Below are positions 26,129 through 33,658 of a stretch of DNA of 64,000 bases, one piece after another. This DNA is from Methanothrix sp. (lineage in GTDB: Archaea > Halobacteriota > Methanosarcinia > Methanotrichales > Methanotrichaceae). A program made the position numbers and the translations under genes. Location of the stretch: NCBI RefSeq assembly GCF_016706325.1, contig NZ_JADJJX010000001.1, forward strand, positions 496,001 to 560,000. Direction: 5' to 3'. The notes under the pieces were generated by a model. The model worked only from the letters and a program-made list of their open reading frames with translations, was not told the origin of the DNA and made no database searches. Positions within the stretch are counted from its first letter, which is position 1; the number at the start of each line of letters is the position of its first letter.

Positions 26129-26928
26129 CTCACCGCCTCCGCTATCTCCCAGGGCCCGTCCCCCCAGTGGACGACGACGCCCGGCTGGCCGCACCTCTCC
26201 GCCCTCCCCCGCCGCTCGGAGCGGCAGCAGCGGGTGATGAAGGGCCCTTGAGTCTGAAGCTCCTCCTCCCGGCAGTGCAGGGGACAGACATTGATGAACT
26301 CATACTCCTTTCCCGGATTGCTGGCCAGGAAGATCTCCCGCGATACCTCGCAGCCCACAATCCTCGGCCGGTGATGGACCACAGGGTCACAGTCCAGGGA
26401 CCTGCCCAGCCCTCCTGCCCGGCAGGGATAATAGACAGTTGGGCAGTCGAAGCTCTTCAGATCCAGTATCCGGGGCACAAACCTCACCATCAGATCCCCC
26501 AGGACACCACACTCCTCCAGCCCCCGCAGGGCGGATACCAGCCAGGGCGGATCAGGAGGTGAGACATCCAGGACCTCGATCTTCAGCACCTGACCGGGAT
26601 CGGGATCCTTGACGAAGGTGATGTGCTCGTCCGGACCCTGGAAGACCACTGTGTTCGCCTTCCCCATTCTGGTGATCTCAGATGCCAGATCGATCAGCAG
26701 GGTCCTGTTCCTGGTGTCCACCCTCTGGGGATAGAAGACGATCTCCTCGCCTGAAGCGATAAGCTCCGTCTCCTCCGCCTCTCTCATGAAGCCTGAGCCA
26801 TTGCTTTTAACTGCATAGAGGCGGGGGCCGTCCCGGCTGATCAGATACTGGGTGGAAAAGTAGATTGGTGCCCCCCGCTCCTCCCGGTCCTTTATGCCCA
26901 CGAATTTGTAGTTATCCGGAAAGATCAT
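26101..26928 (-). CDS. Unrecognised cysteine-rich protein in the leuD-leuB operon
   Basis: A 275-residue protein I cannot assign. It opens MIFPDNYKFVGIKDREERGAP. The first half is mixed alpha/beta with TVVFQGPDEHITFVKDPDPG. The second half holds about ten cysteines: CPTVYYPCRAGG, SLDCDPVVHHRP, VGCEVSREIF, NVCPLHC, TRCCRSERRGRAERCG. The Cys/His spacing suggests a metal or iron-sulfur site. It begins one base after the dehydratase stop and overlaps the dehydrogenase start, so all three proteins are made together. A role tied to the [4Fe-4S] dehydratase or to the acid intermediates is inference. Confidence 0.7.
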   Translation of the reverse strand: MIFPDNYKFVGIKDREERGAPIYFSTQYLISRDGPRLYAVKSNGSGFMREAEETELIASGEEIVFYPQRVDTRNRTLLIDLASEITRMGKANTVVFQGPDEHITFVKDPDPGQVLKIEVLDVSPPDPPWLVSALRGLEECGVLGDLMVRFVPRILDLKSFDCPTVYYPCRAGGLGRSLDCDPVVHHRPRIVGCEVSREIFLASNPGKEYEFINVCPLHCREEELQTQGPFITRCCRSERRGRAERCGQPGVVVHWGDGPWEIAEAVRCLVRDLRG

Positions 26929-26929
26929 C

Positions 26930-27421
26930 TCAGTCCAGGCCCCTCTGCCGTCTCCTGTGGGCCACCAGCCCCCCGTCCTCCAGGATCTCCATCAGAAAGC
27001 GGGGAAGGCGACCTCCCTGGTAGACCCTCTCCCCCACCCGCACTGTGCCTGCCTGAAGGTCCACCTCCACCAGATCCCCCTCCCGGCACAGGGGAGCCGC
27101 CTCAATGAGAGGAAGGCCGACATTGATTGCATTGCGGTAGAATATGCGGGCGAAGGAGCGGGCCACCACAGCAGCCACCCCCGCCTCCTTTAGTGCCACG
27201 GGGGCCTGCTCGCGGGACGAGCCGCTGCCGAAGTTCTCGCCAGCAACGATTATATCCCCCTTGCCGACGCGCGATGCAAACTGGGGGTCTATTCCCTCCA
27301 TGACATGCTCCGCCCAGAGATGGCGGTCCCGCGTTCGCAGATACCTTCCCGGGATGATCACATCCGTGTCCACGTCATCGCCAAAGATCCATACTCTGCC
27401 CTTGATCATTGTCCTGCCCAC
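26930..27421 (-). CDS. leuD: Isopropylmalate/homoaconitate dehydratase small subunit
   Basis: Swivel-domain subunit of an aconitase-family hydro-lyase acting in leucine synthesis or in the 2-oxo acid elongation to coenzyme B. Its 163 residues contain [34 protein letters not shown] and [18 protein letters not shown], all diagnostic. The loop between the first motifs ([15 protein letters not shown]) is of the type that sets substrate preference. The large subunit is not in the window. A TATA box at about 27445-27453 makes either GTG 27421 or ATG 27409 possible. Confidence 0.88.
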   Translation of the reverse strand: MGRTMIKGRVWIFGDDVDTDVIIPGRYLRTRDRHLWAEHVMEGIDPQFASRVGKGDIIVAGENFGSGSSREQAPVALKEAGVAAVVARSFARIFYRNAINVGLPLIEAAPLCREGDLVEVDLQAGTVRVGERVYQGGRLPRFLMEILEDGGLVAHRRRQRGLD

Positions 27422-27684
27422 ATCCTCTTGAACATGCCACCTGTCATAGACGGCATCATATATGCTCTTCGCTGAATCATATTGGCGGCATGCTGCAGAG
27501 AATTCTCACCAGATGCACAGGCAGATCACTTTCATCCCGCACGCCCATCCTTTTTCTCCCAGCGATTATGAGAGAGTGTTTATGGGAGGATTTTATGGGA
27601 GGATTTTTTGGGAGAATTTCGTATCTTACACGTACTTCTATAAATCAATAAAAAGATTTATCGATATCATTTTTTACAGTAACC
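27422..27684. other. Intergenic region with repeated TTACACGTACT
   Basis: AT-rich, no gene seen. TTACACGTACT occurs at 27626-27636 and again at 27694-27704, 68 bases apart; the second copy lies between the box A and the start of the next gene, a good place for an operator. A 14-base unit close to TTATGGGAGGATTT is repeated two to three times at about 27580-27612. Confidence 0.5.
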
Positions 27685-27691
27685 TATTTAT
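27685..27691 (+). promoter_or_regulatory. Box A of the small gene at 27717
   Basis: TATTTAT at 27685-27691 predicts a start within a few bases of the ATG at 27717, so the mRNA would be nearly leaderless. This supports the small gene as real. Confidence 0.5.
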
Positions 27692-27716
27692 CTTTACACG
27701 TACTAAATGAGAGATC

Positions 27717-27920
27717 ATGGCAGGCGTTATCGAACAGATGATCTGGCCCAGGCTCAAGAGGCAGGGGGCAGAGCCCAAGGCAGTCTTCGGAATCGGTCTG
27801 GACAGGAGAGCCCAGGAGCTGGAGACGGCAAAGGAGATCCTGCGGGAGGTCTTCGCCACCAGCGCCGCAGAGGTGGATGAGATGATCCGCCTGCGCCTGG
27901 AGGATCGCGGCCTGCTCTGA
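27717..27920 (+). CDS. Small hypothetical protein
   Basis: A 67-residue soluble, mainly helical protein: MAGVIEQMIWPRLKRQGAEPKAV, then two charged helices (ELETAKEILREVFATSAAEVDEMIRL in part). I do not recognise the family. The good promoter, ATG start, codon use like its neighbours and a stop well before the repeat make it a likely real gene. No partner gene is evident; the next gene is 160 bases away across a repeat. Confidence 0.6.
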   Translation: MAGVIEQMIWPRLKRQGAEPKAVFGIGLDRRAQELETAKEILREVFATSAAEVDEMIRLRLEDRGLL

Positions 27921-27943
27921 GCCTCTCAGCCCCTTCCTCTCAA

Positions 27944-27999
27944 CTCAACATCCTCTGCCCAACATCCTCAGCTCAACATCCTCAGCTCAACATCCTCAG
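27944..27999. repeat. Four tandem copies of a 14-bp unit
   Basis: Four units close to CTCAACATCCTCAG follow each other without gaps, the last two identical. They lie between the small gene and the flavoprotein gene and contain no gene start or clear signal. Confidence 0.85.
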
Positions 28000-28079
28000 C
28001 CCGACCCATTTCGCAGGATCCATCAGGCGAGCCCGGCCCTCCGGCAAGTCTGAAATATCATCAGCGCCAACAATTGGCC

Positions 28080-28688
28080 ATGATTCTCGGTATATCCGGC
28101 AGCCCCCGCAAGATGGCCACGGAGCATATCCTGGGTGTGGCCCTCAGTATGCTGGAGGAGAGGGGCTACGAGACCCAGCTTTTCACTATGCGGGGCAAGA
28201 GCATCAGCCCCTGCAGGCATTGCGACTACTGCCTGAAGAACAAGGAATGCATCGTCAAGGACGATATGTATAAGCTCTATCCCCTCATCCGGGAGGCAGA
28301 GGGCTATGTCCTGGCCACCCCGGTCTATAATGGCAGCATGAGCGCCCAGATGAAGATCGCCATCGATAGGACCCGGGCCACCCTGGCCGCCGATCCCAGA
28401 TCATTGAGGCGCAAGCCGGGCATGGCGATAGCCGTCGGGGGGGACCGCATGGGCGGCCAGGAGCTGGCGTTGCAGCAGATCCACGCCTTCTACGTTCTCA
28501 ACGGCATGATCCCGGTGAGCGGGGGATTCTTCGGTGCCAACCTCGGCGCCACCTTCTGGTCTCATGATACATTGGAGGAGGCGAAGAAGGATGATGAGGG
28601 GTTCCGCTCTCTGAGAAAGACCGTCCGCCGGTTTGCTGAGACCCTGGAGTGGTTGAGGAGCAATAAGACAAAGGATTCTGGTGAATAG
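28080..28688 (+). CDS. isf: Iron-sulfur flavoprotein (Isf)
   Basis: Homodimeric FMN and [4Fe-4S] protein that passes electrons from ferredoxin. The ATG at 28080 (MILGISGSPRKMATEHIL) starts 202 residues; the TTG two codons earlier is less likely. A flavodoxin-like fold with GSPR phosphate loop is followed by the compact cluster motif CRHCDYCLKNKEC (C-x2-C-x2-C-x5-C), the Isf hallmark, then TPVYNGSMSAQMK. It is three bases before the archaeoflavoprotein gene, its likely electron partner. Confidence 0.9.
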   Translation: MILGISGSPRKMATEHILGVALSMLEERGYETQLFTMRGKSISPCRHCDYCLKNKECIVKDDMYKLYPLIREAEGYVLATPVYNGSMSAQMKIAIDRTRATLAADPRSLRRKPGMAIAVGGDRMGGQELALQQIHAFYVLNGMIPVSGGFFGANLGATFWSHDTLEEAKKDDEGFRSLRKTVRRFAETLEWLRSNKTKDSGE

Positions 28689-28690
28689 CT

Positions 28691-29278
28691 ATGGCAGTTA
28701 GTGGGGCAAGAAGAAAGATCGCTTGGGGAATTACGGGCAGCGGCGACCGCATCGTAGAGACAGTCGAGAGGATGATAGAGCTGCAAAAGCAGTATGAGGA
28801 TGTGGTGGATGTGAGGGTCTTCGTCTCCAAGGCGGGAGAGCAGGTGATAAAGTACTACAAGCTCTTTAATACCCTGGAGAAGCACTTCGATAAGGTCTGG
28901 GTGGAGATCAACTCCAACTCCCCCTTCCTCGCCGGGCAGTTGCAGGTGAGGCGCTATGAATTTCTTCTCTTAGCCCCCACCACCTCGAACACTGTGACCA
29001 AGATCGCCCTTGGCCTCGCGGACTCCCTCCTCTCCAATGCCGCCATCATGTCTCAGAAGGCATTTGTGCCCACCTACATCATGCCCTGCGACTATGCTCC
29101 GGGGATATTGACCACCATCCTTCCCGATGGCAGCGAGATGAGATTGCGCATCAGAAAAGAGGATGCAGAAAATGTGGACAAGCTCCGCCGCACTGAGGAT
29201 GTCTATGTGCTGGAGACGCCGGATGAGATAGCGGGGGTCTTTGAGAGGTATTTTGCCCGTCCTCTCGAAAGGGTTTAG
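28691..29278 (+). CDS. afpA: Archaeoflavoprotein AfpA
   Basis: FMN-binding flavoprotein of the archaeal HFCD/flavoprotein group, 195 residues. Contains RKIAWGITGSGDRIVETVE, FLLLAPTTSNTVTKIALGLADSL (in part), VPTYIMPCDYAPG and LETPDEIAGVFERYF. In Archaeoglobus a related protein accepts electrons from ferredoxin through the iron-sulfur flavoprotein, which matches the adjacent isf gene. A dihydromethanopterin reductase-like role (DmrB group) is the alternative. The end product of the electron flow is unknown. Confidence 0.85.
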   Translation: MAVSGARRKIAWGITGSGDRIVETVERMIELQKQYEDVVDVRVFVSKAGEQVIKYYKLFNTLEKHFDKVWVEINSNSPFLAGQLQVRRYEFLLLAPTTSNTVTKIALGLADSLLSNAAIMSQKAFVPTYIMPCDYAPGILTTILPDGSEMRLRIRKEDAENVDKLRRTEDVYVLETPDEIAGVFERYFARPLERV

Positions 29279-29339
29279 TACTCACAAATACAATCCCCCA
29301 ATTAACACAAGAACAGTAAAAAGTAATACTGGTGTTCCA

Positions 29340-29735
29340 ATGAAGGACGTAGGCATACTCGTAATGGGGCATGGATCCAGCCTGCCTTTCAACAAGGAGC
29401 TGGTGGAGACCCTCGCCCAGATGATCGGCAATAACAACGACTTTGGCTCGATCAGAACCGCTTATCTCAACATGGACCAGCCGGACATCCCTGCCGGCCT
29501 GAAGAGCTTTCAGGGAACGGGGGTGAAGAAGATCATCGCCCTGCCCATCTTCTTAGCACATGGTGTCCACACCCGCCAGGATATACCGCATGAACTGGGG
29601 GTGGACCCGGAGAAGCGCAGAGGCGTCTTGAACATCTGGGGAGATGAGGTGGAGATAATCTGCGCCGAACCCCTGGGCGTGGACGAATGCATTGCATCAC
29701 TGGCGGCAAGGCGAGCAAAAGAGTCTCTAAAGTAG
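29340..29735 (+). CDS. cfbA: Sirohydrochlorin nickelochelatase CfbA
   Basis: Inserts nickel into sirohydrochlorin, the first step of coenzyme F430 synthesis; small chelatases of this type can also handle cobalt. The ATG at 29340 (MKDVGILVMGHGS) follows GGTG and gives 131 residues, the short single-domain CbiX size. Metal-binding histidines are in MGHGSSLPFN and in FLAHGVHTRQDIPHEL. The frame back to 29241 overlaps afpA and is not used. It overlaps the start of cfbE. Confidence 0.92.
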   Translation: MKDVGILVMGHGSSLPFNKELVETLAQMIGNNNDFGSIRTAYLNMDQPDIPAGLKSFQGTGVKKIIALPIFLAHGVHTRQDIPHELGVDPEKRRGVLNIWGDEVEIICAEPLGVDECIASLAARRAKESLK

Positions 29736-30940
29736 CCGTCCTGGACACCATCCATGGTGCAGAGACGATCGCCCGGAGGATGGTCGAGTGCGGCATCCAG
29801 GCTGAGCCTTTAGAGGTGTACCATCATTCTGCCAGCCTGGAGGACTTCGAGATGGTGGTGGCCCCGGTACACCTCTCCCCGGCCAACCCCCATCTGCTTC
29901 AGGCAAGGGGCCTGGGAAAGAGGGTCATCACTCATCATCAGGCGGTGGGCGAGCTATTGGCCTTGATCCCTGAGGATCTATTGAGAATCGAGGTCACAGG
30001 AACGCATAGCAAGACCACCACTGCTCTTTTACTGGCCATGATCCTCTCCGGCCAAAAGAGGGTCTTATCCCATACCACCCGCGGCCTGGAGATATGGTCA
30101 GAGGGCAGAGCCCGGCTGCTGAGGGAGGGGCTGAGCATCACCCCGGCCAATGTGATTCTGGCGGCCCAGGAGGCACTGGCCCAGGGAGCAGAGGCTCTGA
30201 TCTGCGAGATCTCTTTGGGAGGGACGGGCATAGGGGAGCTGGGAATTCTGACCAGCTTTGCCAATGACTACCGCATCGCCGGCGGCAGCAGATGGGCGAG
30301 CAGCGCCAAGCTGCAGATGCTCTCCCTGGCCCGCAGAGGCTCGAGGCTGGTGGCCAATGCCGATTGCAGGATCTCGCCTGATATCTCCTTTGCCCAGGGA
30401 GGCCTGGTCCAGGCCCTGCCCGGCGGGCTGCTCTATGGAGAAGATAGGCTTGAGCTGAATCTGAGCGCAGATCTGGATCTCCCCAGCTACCAGACGGCAA
30501 TATCCGCAGCGGCTGCGGCTGCCGATCTCCTGGGCGTGGAGAGGGTGGAGGCTGCCCGGGCGCTGGAGGGGTTTGGCGGCTTCTCCGGCCGGATGAAGAT
30601 CGAGCGACTGGGCGGACAGACGGTATTCGACAGCTCCAACTCCGGGCTGAAGGTGGCCGATGTGAGGCGAGCCCTGGATAAGCTTCAGGGCCCCGATCTG
30701 ACAGTGGTGGTGGGAGAGGATGCCCAGACGGTCTGCGAGGGGCTGGATATCCCCCTCCTGGCGGATCTTCTCAGGGAGAGGCGCTCGGAGATCGGCGAGC
30801 TGATCCTGGTGGGAGAGAGGCTCAGGCCCCTGGCCGAGGAGCTGGGGGCGGGGACAGCGGAAAACCGGGAGACGGGGCTGCAGAAGGCCCAATCCACCCG
30901 CCCCAGGAGGCTGCTTAGTGCAGTCAAATGTTTCAGGTGA
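29687..30940 (+). CDS. cfbE: Coenzyme F430 synthase CfbE (Mur ligase-like)
   Basis: ATP-dependent last step of F430 synthesis: closes the carbocyclic ring of 15,17-3-seco-F430-17,3-acid. A 417-residue Mur-ligase-like protein with P-loop EVTGTHSKTTTALLL near residue 104, SHTTRGLEIW, ICEISLGGTGIGELGILT (in part) and a C-terminal ligase domain with FGGFSGRMKIERLGG. The only ATG is at 29687, overlapping cfbA by 49 bases; the conserved part begins near residue 14 (VSKVAVLDTIHGAETIA), so the first dozen residues may be nonfamily. The C-terminus is loosely conserved. Confidence 0.92.
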   Translation: MHCITGGKASKRVSKVAVLDTIHGAETIARRMVECGIQAEPLEVYHHSASLEDFEMVVAPVHLSPANPHLLQARGLGKRVITHHQAVGELLALIPEDLLRIEVTGTHSKTTTALLLAMILSGQKRVLSHTTRGLEIWSEGRARLLREGLSITPANVILAAQEALAQGAEALICEISLGGTGIGELGILTSFANDYRIAGGSRWASSAKLQMLSLARRGSRLVANADCRISPDISFAQGGLVQALPGGLLYGEDRLELNLSADLDLPSYQTAISAAAAAADLLGVERVEAARALEGFGGFSGRMKIERLGGQTVFDSSNSGLKVADVRRALDKLQGPDLTVVVGEDAQTVCEGLDIPLLADLLRERRSEIGELILVGERLRPLAEELGAGTAENRETGLQKAQSTRPRRLLSAVKCFR

Positions 30941-30947
30941 TAGATAA

Positions 30948-32048
30948 ATGGCAAGCGAAATACAAAATCTGAATGTGATTCATCCCAGGCCGAGCTCCAT
31001 TGTGGCTGCTCTGTACACCCTGAGGGACCTGGGGGCGGAGGTGGTCATCCTTCACGGCCCCAGCGGGTGCTGCTTCAAGCATGCCCGCCTGCTGGAGGAG
31101 GATGGTGTGAGGGTGCTGACCACTGCACTGGATGAGGCAGGATTCGTCTTCGGAGGCCATGGGGCTTTGACAGCCCTTCTCAAGAAGGCTGTGGAGCTGT
31201 TCAATCCCCAGCTGATGGCCATATCCGGGACCTGCAGCAGTATGATCATAGGCGATGACCTGCACCAGGCAGTTCTTGAGGCGGAGCTTGACATCCCCGT
31301 TCTGGAGGTGGAGGTTCATGCCGGCTACAGGGATAACACCAAAGGGGTGATCATCACCCTGGAGGCGGCGAGGGACCTGGGGATAATAGATGAGCAGGAG
31401 TTCACCCGCCAAAAGGACCTTCTGGAGAAGGCGACCGAGGTGGAACGGCTGCGGGGCGCGGCCAGCGCTGAGTACCTGCCTCCGGAGAGGGGCGACCTGA
31501 AATATCAGGGGGCGGAAAGGCTACTGGAGCTGATCAGGCAGGGGAAGCGGGGTCTGAATATCCTCAATGCCAAGAAGGAGACCGCCTATATGTTTGCGGA
31601 CATCACCGCCGCGGTGGCCGAGGTGGGGGGAGAGCAGGTTGAGACCCTGGCCAATCTGGACGATCGGCTCGGCCTGCCCAAGGTGAGGAGGGATGCAGCC
31701 AATGTCGCTCGCGACCTTCGGGCCAGAGGGGTCCAGTTCAGCCTCATCGGAGGCCTTGACGAGTATCCGGTCACGGGAGATATAATCGCCCAGAAGGTGC
31801 AGGAGGGGGGATATGACTTCGCTGTGGTATCGGGGGTGCCCCATGCCGTGACAGCATCTGCCCTCCAGGGCCTGGAGGTCTTCTCCATCACCAATGGCCC
31901 CCGGCAGGTCAAACCACTGCGCGATCTGGGCCACCAGCATGTCATGGTGGAGATCGATCTGCATCCCAAGACCATGGGGGTGAGCTCAATTGTGGAATCG
32001 GAGTTTGGAGCCACCCTGCGGGCCATGAGCAAGGCTCGGGCTGAATAG
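30948..32048 (+). CDS. cfbD: Ni-sirohydrochlorin a,c-diamide reductive cyclase subunit CfbD
   Basis: Nitrogenase-like catalytic subunit that, with the NifH-like CfbC, makes the six-electron reduction and ring closure in F430 synthesis. Its 366 residues show the NifD-like core: [33 protein letters not shown] (cysteines that hold the cluster) and [16 protein letters not shown]. Seven bases follow cfbE. The partner genes cfbB (amidotransferase) and cfbC are not in this window, so the pathway is split. Confidence 0.93.
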   Translation: MASEIQNLNVIHPRPSSIVAALYTLRDLGAEVVILHGPSGCCFKHARLLEEDGVRVLTTALDEAGFVFGGHGALTALLKKAVELFNPQLMAISGTCSSMIIGDDLHQAVLEAELDIPVLEVEVHAGYRDNTKGVIITLEAARDLGIIDEQEFTRQKDLLEKATEVERLRGAASAEYLPPERGDLKYQGAERLLELIRQGKRGLNILNAKKETAYMFADITAAVAEVGGEQVETLANLDDRLGLPKVRRDAANVARDLRARGVQFSLIGGLDEYPVTGDIIAQKVQEGGYDFAVVSGVPHAVTASALQGLEVFSITNGPRQVKPLRDLGHQHVMVEIDLHPKTMGVSSIVESEFGATLRAMSKARAE

Positions 32049-32116
32049 ACTGGGCAGAACGATCAGAGGCTCAAAGCAGATCTATTCAGGGGCTGCTCTG
32101 GATTGAGCAGCCTTTT

Positions 32117-32407
32117 CTAAAACATTTTTGGCAGTTCAGTGAGCAATGCATATATGACAAAGCCAATGGAGCCGATGATGCCAATGCCGGCCATGGATAC
32201 CTTGGCGATCATATTGAACTCCTCCCGGGTGGGCTTACGAGCCAGCTTGAGGACGCGGATGTATTCATTTATGTTGGTGGAGGGCATACTGATGCCCAGG
32301 TCCACATCATCCAGGTCCAGCTTGCTTTTAAGGTCCAGCTTATTCTTGAGATCGGGCTTCTGCTTAGCCGCGCTCTTCTTCTCTTTTTCGATATTTCCCT
32401 CGCTCAT
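32117..32407 (-). CDS. secE: Preprotein translocase subunit SecE (Sec61 gamma)
   Basis: Single-span subunit that clamps the SecYE channel. The ATG at 32407 (MSEGNIEKEKKSAAKQ) is about 25 bases from a box A, so the mRNA is leaderless; the longer frame is upstream of the promoter. A charged 50-residue N-terminal extension with repeated KNKLDLKSKLDL precedes the family core INEYIRVLKLARKPTREEF and one C-terminal membrane helix. The 96-residue length exceeds the usual archaeal 60 or so. No nusG gene follows, unlike in many archaea. Confidence 0.9.
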   Translation of the reverse strand: MSEGNIEKEKKSAAKQKPDLKNKLDLKSKLDLDDVDLGISMPSTNINEYIRVLKLARKPTREEFNMIAKVSMAGIGIIGSIGFVIYALLTELPKMF

Positions 32408-32430
32408 TCCCCAGATGGAATGAGTTGGAG

Positions 32431-32438
32431 TATAAAAA
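32431..32438 (-). promoter_or_regulatory. Box A of secE
   Basis: The minus strand reads TTTTTATA at 32438-32431, predicting transcription from about 32408, which is the ATG itself. Confidence 0.6.
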
Positions 32439-32586
32439 AGCTTTCGATCAGAGATAATGGGGAGTCCAGGCAAGAGCATAAGAGATTTAAAGGATAGAAG
32501 GATTGTTTAATGAATGTACATTATAGACATCTAACAATCGGAAAAGCCAAAGCCTTTTCGAAATCTAAAAACCCATTTTGATTGAT

Positions 32587-32802
32587 ATGCCAAGGTTGAG
32601 AGAAATGACTGAAGAAGAAATGACTGAAGAAGAATATGATGAATATAGAGAAGCCTATGACCCTGGCCACTGGGCGCAGAAGTATGGAAAACATGAGACC
32701 AATAACACTAGTTATAATAGTGGGGCTTTTGAAACAATTGCCAACCTTATAGCTTTCTGTGTAGTTATTTATATTATATTATCGTTCTTAGGGATAATAT
32801 AG
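32587..32802 (+). CDS. Small single-span membrane protein, AT-rich
   Basis: About 71 residues from the ATG at 32587. The N-terminal half is very acidic with a repeated MTEEEMTEEEYDEY pattern. A linker (HWAQKYGKHETNNTSYNSG) is followed by one membrane helix (LIAFCVVIYIILSFLGII). I do not recognise it. Base use is much more AT-rich than in neighbouring genes, as in the next 400 bases, which hints at a recently acquired or fast-evolving islet. Confidence 0.5.
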   Translation: MPRLREMTEEEMTEEEYDEYREAYDPGHWAQKYGKHETNNTSYNSGAFETIANLIAFCVVIYIILSFLGII

Positions 32803-32945
32803 TTCGTTGGCCATCGGTTAAGGTCACAATTAGAGAACGGGGAAAATGGTAGAAGTATTTCTTTTTTTGCTGGGAGAGTTCCGATAATTGAATATCCTCT
32901 CCACTTTCCAATTTTTACATCAAATTGTATTATAACTTTAATTTA

Positions 32946-33276
32946 TTAAATAACAGGTAGCAAACGGCGTAATTTTCCCGATAAAATTTTCACCCAATTC
33001 ATCCTTGATGCTCGTCTAAGTATGATTATTGGAATCTTATGGATCCAAAGATGAAAATATCGAGAATAGGAGAGGCAGATAAAATCATGGCAAAATCCAT
33101 CTAGTTCAAAATCCTTATCCATGGTTACTACTATACCCCTTCTGTGCAGGCTTTTTCAAGGATGCGTTCGTCTTCCCACCCCGGCAATCCTCGTAAGCAG
33201 AAGAGGCATCATGATTATTTTCGCGCAGCCAGCGGACGACGGAAGGGCCCACACACTCATCAACCAGAAATCGCAT
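32946..33276 (-). pseudogene. Broken DUF5615 (PIN-like) toxin gene
   Basis: Starts MRFLVDECVGPSVVRWLRE at 33276, the typical DUF5615 opening, directly after the DUF433 stop. The frame shifts near 33180-33190 (the PGWEDERILEKACTEG part continues in another frame) and again near 33131-33141 (IVVTMDKDF in a third frame). A weak C-terminal match (IIILRRASRMNW) runs to the TAA at 32946. The intact first frame covers only 53 residues. Both shifts lie beside G4 runs, so sequence error is possible, but the disordered middle also suggests decay. Confidence 0.7.
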
Positions 33277-33525
33277 CTAAACGGCCTCAGCGCCGAGGGG
33301 AACAAAGGATGCATCCTGGAGGGTCTTGGAGGCAAAGAGGAGACAGGCAAAGATATCGTCCTTCACCAGGCCGGGATATTCTTCCATAATTGCCTCCATG
33401 CTGATGCCATGAGCCAGAAGCCCCAGGATGTACTCCACGGTGAGCCTGGTGCCTCTGATGACTGGTTTGCCCACCATTATCTTGGAGTTTATGGTTATCC
33501 TTTCCAGTAGATCTTCGTTATTCAC
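33277..33525 (-). CDS. DUF433 family antitoxin-like protein
   Basis: An 82-residue protein from the GTG at 33525 (MNNEDLLERITINSKIM), leaderless given the box A at 33551-33560. The DUF433 helix-turn-helix core is clear: GKPVIRGTRLTVEYILGLLAHG, MEAIMEEYPGLVKDDIFACL (in parts). Such proteins usually pair with a DUF5615 nuclease-like toxin, here the broken gene that follows. It may act as DNA-binding autoregulator. Confidence 0.85.
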   Translation of the reverse strand: MNNEDLLERITINSKIMVGKPVIRGTRLTVEYILGLLAHGISMEAIMEEYPGLVKDDIFACLLFASKTLQDASFVPLGAEAV

Positions 33526-33550
33526 AAACAAGCTATTTGATGCTCTTTTG

Positions 33551-33560
33551 ATATAAATAT
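33551..33560 (-). promoter_or_regulatory. Box A of the DUF433 gene
   Basis: The minus strand reads ATATTTATAT, centred about 30 bases before the GTG at 33525, supporting that start over the frame opening at 33618. Confidence 0.5.
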
Positions 33561-33658
33561 GAGGATAAGGGAAAGAGGCGGAAAGCCCGCCATAGAACTC
33601 TGAAAGGTCAGCGAGCATTCAGAGAGGGATAAAAAATTTAAGAGATAGAGAGAAAAAT

